Source: Phycisphaerae bacterium
Lineage (GTDB): Bacteria; Planctomycetota; Phycisphaerae; UBA1845; JAFGLZ01
Assembly (NCBI GenBank): GCA_016927755.1
Contig: JAFGLZ010000098.1
Location: 1-35,852 of the forward strand
Reading direction: 5' to 3'
DNA length: 35,852 nucleotides
The notes below the pieces were generated by a model. That model searched no databases and was not told where the DNA came from. It saw nothing but the letters and a program-made list of their open reading frames with translations. Positions 33,763-35,852 of the stretch are shown here, piece by piece; position 1 is the first letter of the stretch, and every line of letters starts with the position of its first letter. The translations under genes were made by a program, and so were the position numbers.

Positions 33763-33799
33763 AAAAAAACGCGACGCCGACCGTCCGGGTCGGCGTCGC
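33763..33799 (-). terminator. Rho-independent terminator for the pilin, perhaps bidirectional
   Basis: The stem GCGACGCCGACC (33771-33782) pairs perfectly with GGTCGGCGTCGC (33788-33799) around GTCCG. On the minus strand the stem is followed at once by C or G and seven T (33769-33763), a classic intrinsic terminator, about 90 bases after the pilin stop. On the plus strand the same stem may stop the secreted protein transcript, but it lacks a T-run there. Confidence 0.85.
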
Positions 33800-33887
33800 T
33801 TGGCTCAAATTGGGTTCCAGTTCAACGGCCGGATGGCCACCGGCCACGTCTGAAAGACGACGTCGGGTCAAAGATCACGCCAACTAA

Positions 33888-34076
33888 CTAGACTGTCGGG
33901 ATCGCCGTTTCGATCTCCTCATAGATCGCCTGCATGCTCTCGCCGATCTGCTGTATGGTCGCCATAGAGCCCAAGACGATCAGCGCCAGTAGAATGGCGT
34001 ATTCTGTGGCCGACGGTCCTTCTTCGGAGACGAGGAACTCACGCGCTCGCTCCAGGCCACGCCTTAACAGATCCAT
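33888..34076 (-). CDS. Flp/Fap-type pilin
   Basis: 62 aa. A short charged leader (MDLLRRGLERAREFLVSEEG) precedes a hydrophobic helix. The prepilin processing pattern G-(x4)-EY is perfect, with Gly20, Glu25 and Tyr26 (GPSATEYAILLALIVLG), as required by TadV-type peptidases. This is the subunit class of Tad (tight adherence) pili. No TadA, RcpA, CpaB or peptidase gene is in the window. The ATG at 34076 directly follows a GTG; the poly-G stretch upstream serves as a crude ribosome site. The mature chain would be about 42 residues. Transcription seems to be its own unit with a promoter candidate and a terminator. Confidence 0.9.
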   Translation of the reverse strand: MDLLRRGLERAREFLVSEEGPSATEYAILLALIVLGSMATIQQIGESMQAIYEEIETAIPTV

Positions 34077-34194
34077 CACAAACCCCCCCATCCGATGGAT
34101 TGGGTTGACGTTCGCACGGCCGCGGATCGGGTCCTGCAAACACGGCGCTGCGCAAAAAGGGCCCGATGCGCCCGCTCCGCGCGGAATCAGCCTA

Positions 34195-34224
34195 AACGTA
34201 CGATTCGCCCAGGGCCGGCGTCAA
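34195..34224 (-). promoter_or_regulatory. Candidate promoter of the pilin gene
   Basis: On the minus strand TTGACG (34224-34219) matches five of six -35 positions. TACGTT (34200-34195), after an 18-base spacer, matches only three of six -10 positions. It would leave a leader of roughly 110 bases. The -10 is weak, so this is a tentative call. Confidence 0.3.
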
Positions 34225-34303
34225 ATGACGTTCTGCATTCCACCGAAAGAAATACCCCAGAGCCGTCTCCGGAGTCTGCGCGTGGACCGTTATGGGACGT
34301 GAG

Positions 34304-34954
34304 TCATCCGGGACGAGCCGAGGAAGCGCCGTGTCGTAGCCCCGCCAGTTGAACGCAGATCCCGATGATCGTAAGCGCCACGATACAGAACGCCATGAAG
34401 GCGCCGCTCCCCAGGACCATCGAGCGAAGCTGACCCAGGAAGCTCCCCTGCTCCCCCAGCGCCACCACGAAGCCGGCGAGCGTCATCACCGCGCCCTGAA
34501 AGCTGATGACCGTGATCATGAGATGGTCGAAAACGATGAAGACGAGACTCACCGCCACCAGAAGCGCCACCCCCCCGCCGGCGAACTGGACGTCCGCGGA
34601 CTCGCTAAAGAGGCTGGTCAGGGCGATGCCCATCGCGCCGCCGATCAGGCCCGAACACAACACCACCCCCGCCTTGAGTAGTGGCACCGCCAGCGCCCCA
34701 AGGATCGCCGCGCCCGCCAGCGCCCCGGCGACCTGCAGGATCACCGACTCGCCACCCGCAGCCAAGCCGACCGCGCTGCCCACCGCCGCGCCCACCAACG
34801 CGCAGTTGATCACCACCAGAACCTTGAAGACGCGAAACCCCATCAAGATGTAGACCAGCCCCGCAAGGAAAAGGATAGCCCCCAACGCGGGCTCCAATTC
34901 GTTGAGCTGGCTCACCAACTCCATCCGCTGCGGCATGGGAGCGTTCAGGTTCAC
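34304..34954 (-). CDS. Polytopic membrane protein, paralogue 1
   Basis: 216 aa with about seven hydrophobic segments and very short loops. It begins LEPALGAILFLAGLVYILMG and then FRVFKVLVVINCALVGAAVG. The topology and the Gly/Ala-rich helices resemble the DUF4203/TM7S3-TM198-like group, but the match is by pattern. The function is unknown. GTG 34954 was chosen because AGGGAAG lies 7 bases upstream. It is preceded (upstream) by a gene encoding a protein of like layout, with 91 bases between them. A pilin gene follows 227 bases downstream on the same strand. Confidence 0.68.
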   Translation of the reverse strand: MNLNAPMPQRMELVSQLNELEPALGAILFLAGLVYILMGFRVFKVLVVINCALVGAAVGSAVGLAAGGESVILQVAGALAGAAILGALAVPLLKAGVVLCSGLIGGAMGIALTSLFSESADVQFAGGGVALLVAVSLVFIVFDHLMITVISFQGAVMTLAGFVVALGEQGSFLGQLRSMVLGSGAFMAFCIVALTIIGICVQLAGLRHGASSARPG

Positions 34955-35045
34955 GAGTCACTTCCCTGTGAAAAGAACCAAGCCCGACGAATCCCCCGTC
35001 CTGCGATCATTCGCGAGCCAGGCCAAGCCCCGATCCGTCTCCGCC

Positions 35046-35825
35046 CTAGCCCGCCTTCGAGATGCAGGCCACGCCCTCGGCGGGCCTCTGAACGGACACC
35101 ATCGCACGCCGAGTGCCGCGCCACTGAATCACAATGCCGGCCAACCAGACCACCAGGACGACCACCCCCGTGGCCGAGGCGTTCCGCATGATGTCATCGT
35201 GCCACATCGGCCACTGATTCGTCAGCACGACACTGCCCCCCCCGATCATCAGGCACAACCCCGCCAGACTCGTCCAGAAGATCATCGCCCATCGATACGC
35301 GATCAGCCCGATGATCGCCCCCACCACGAACGCCGCCCCGAAGCTCAGCGCCGCGTTGCGGATCAAGGGGTCGTCGGTCTTCTGAAGGTTCTCGGAGAAC
35401 TTCACGAGAACGTCAAACGTCTTCTGCGACGAGATGGCCTCCGCCGTGCCCGCCTCGGCCAACGGAAACTCGTTGTCGGCTGTCGGCTTGGGTTGCCGGT
35501 AACTGCGAGCGAACGTCTCCAGCCGCTCGGGCAGCTTCTCGTGGTAGCCATAGACGGAGAAAGCGACCAGGCCCGCCAGGACACCGCTCAATCCCGCGAT
35601 CCAGAGACGCGCCATCACCAGCCCGACCATGCCCAACGCCGCCGCGCCGACGACGATCCCCACCGCGGGAGGCTTGCCAAAGTGCTGCGCCGCCAACCAC
35701 CCGCCGTAGGCGCCCGCCCCAAGACACGCCATCACGATCAACGCGCGGATCGCACGCGCGCCCCAGAACGTTAGCACCACGCCCCCCACGAAGCAGGCAA
35801 GCGCGGGCACCGTGGCCTCCCGCAA
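35046..35825 (-). CDS. Polytopic membrane protein, paralogue 2 (possibly partial)
   Basis: 259 aa from a TTG at 35825. The frame stays open through the last 27 bases of the window, so the real start may lie outside. Six to seven hydrophobic segments split into an N-terminal group (VPALACFVGGVVLTFWGARA, then IRALIVMACLGAGAYGGWLA) and a C-terminal group, with a soluble middle (about 95-150, SYRQPKPTADNEFPLAEAGT). The N-terminus aligns by eye with the neighbouring protein (34304-34954): PAL-(x8)-hydrophobic-(x4)-R-hydrophobic. A tandem duplication is inferred. The function is unknown. Confidence 0.65.
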   Translation of the reverse strand: MREATVPALACFVGGVVLTFWGARAIRALIVMACLGAGAYGGWLAAQHFGKPPAVGIVVGAAALGMVGLVMARLWIAGLSGVLAGLVAFSVYGYHEKLPERLETFARSYRQPKPTADNEFPLAEAGTAEAISSQKTFDVLVKFSENLQKTDDPLIRNAALSFGAAFVVGAIIGLIAYRWAMIFWTSLAGLCLMIGGGSVVLTNQWPMWHDDIMRNASATGVVVLVVWLAGIVIQWRGTRRAMVSVQRPAEGVACISKAG

Positions 35826-35852
35826 CGTCTCGGCCGGAATGCAGGTGTGGAC

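Noticed and set aside
1..35852. tRNA, rRNA, CRISPR arrays, transposases, phage genes and att sites
   Set aside because: I looked for T-loop-like signatures, regularly spaced repeats and integrase or transposase motifs and found none that hold up.

Overview
The window looks like part of a high-GC (about 60-65% by eye) Gram-negative chromosome, most likely a planctomycete of the Phycisphaerae type. This is inferred from several things together: many secreted or lipid-anchored proteins with Tat or Sec signals, exported sugar-active enzymes, InlB-type repeat proteins with short hydrophobic, arginine-ending C-termini, a haem-like CHG motif protein, MlaA/MlaC proteins, a lone Flp pilin, and short structured repeats of a kind I associate with planctomycete intergenic DNA. 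No rRNA, tRNA, CRISPR array, transposase or phage gene was seen.

Left part (1-8 kb): a dispersed carbohydrate-related set. It holds a Tat-exported alpha-L-fucosidase (+), a zinc-ribbon membrane protein (+), a secreted TIM-barrel glycosidase-like protein (-), a Tat-exported protein resembling L-fucose/L-arabinose isomerases (-), a SAM methyltransferase (+) and a secreted BNR/sialidase-like protein (-). The spaces between these genes carry three kinds of structured repeat.

8-14.5 kb: a compact minus-strand operon mlaC-like > RND/MMPL exporter > mlaA-like lipoprotein. It looks like an envelope lipid-transport system without MCE or ABC components, similar in layout to HpnM/HpnN. Upstream on the same strand is a large GH-A clan glycosidase with an N-terminal carbohydrate-binding-like region.

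14.5-25 kb: two very large exported plus-strand proteins, a subtilisin-family protease and a C45/penicillin-acylase-like protein that lacks the expected nucleophile cysteine. Both carry InlB-like repeats and a Cys-hydrophobic-Arg tail. Between them lie an ABC-2 type exporter permease and a GNAT acetyltransferase on the minus strand. A Gfo/Idh/MocA oxidoreductase follows.

25-29.4 kb: a minus-strand operon of three uncharacterised envelope proteins. One is exported with a C-x4-CH haem-like motif, one is a small single-span protein, and one is a long membrane-anchored coiled-coil protein with a histone-H1-like Lys/Ala/Pro tail.

29.5-33.8 kb: a plus-strand run with a small Sm-like protein, a zinc alcohol dehydrogenase, adenine phosphoribosyltransferase, a conserved-looking orphan protein and a secreted proline-rich protein. 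It ends at a strong hairpin that also serves the opposing Flp pilin. The right edge holds the pilin and two tandem polytopic membrane proteins, the last of which may run off the window.
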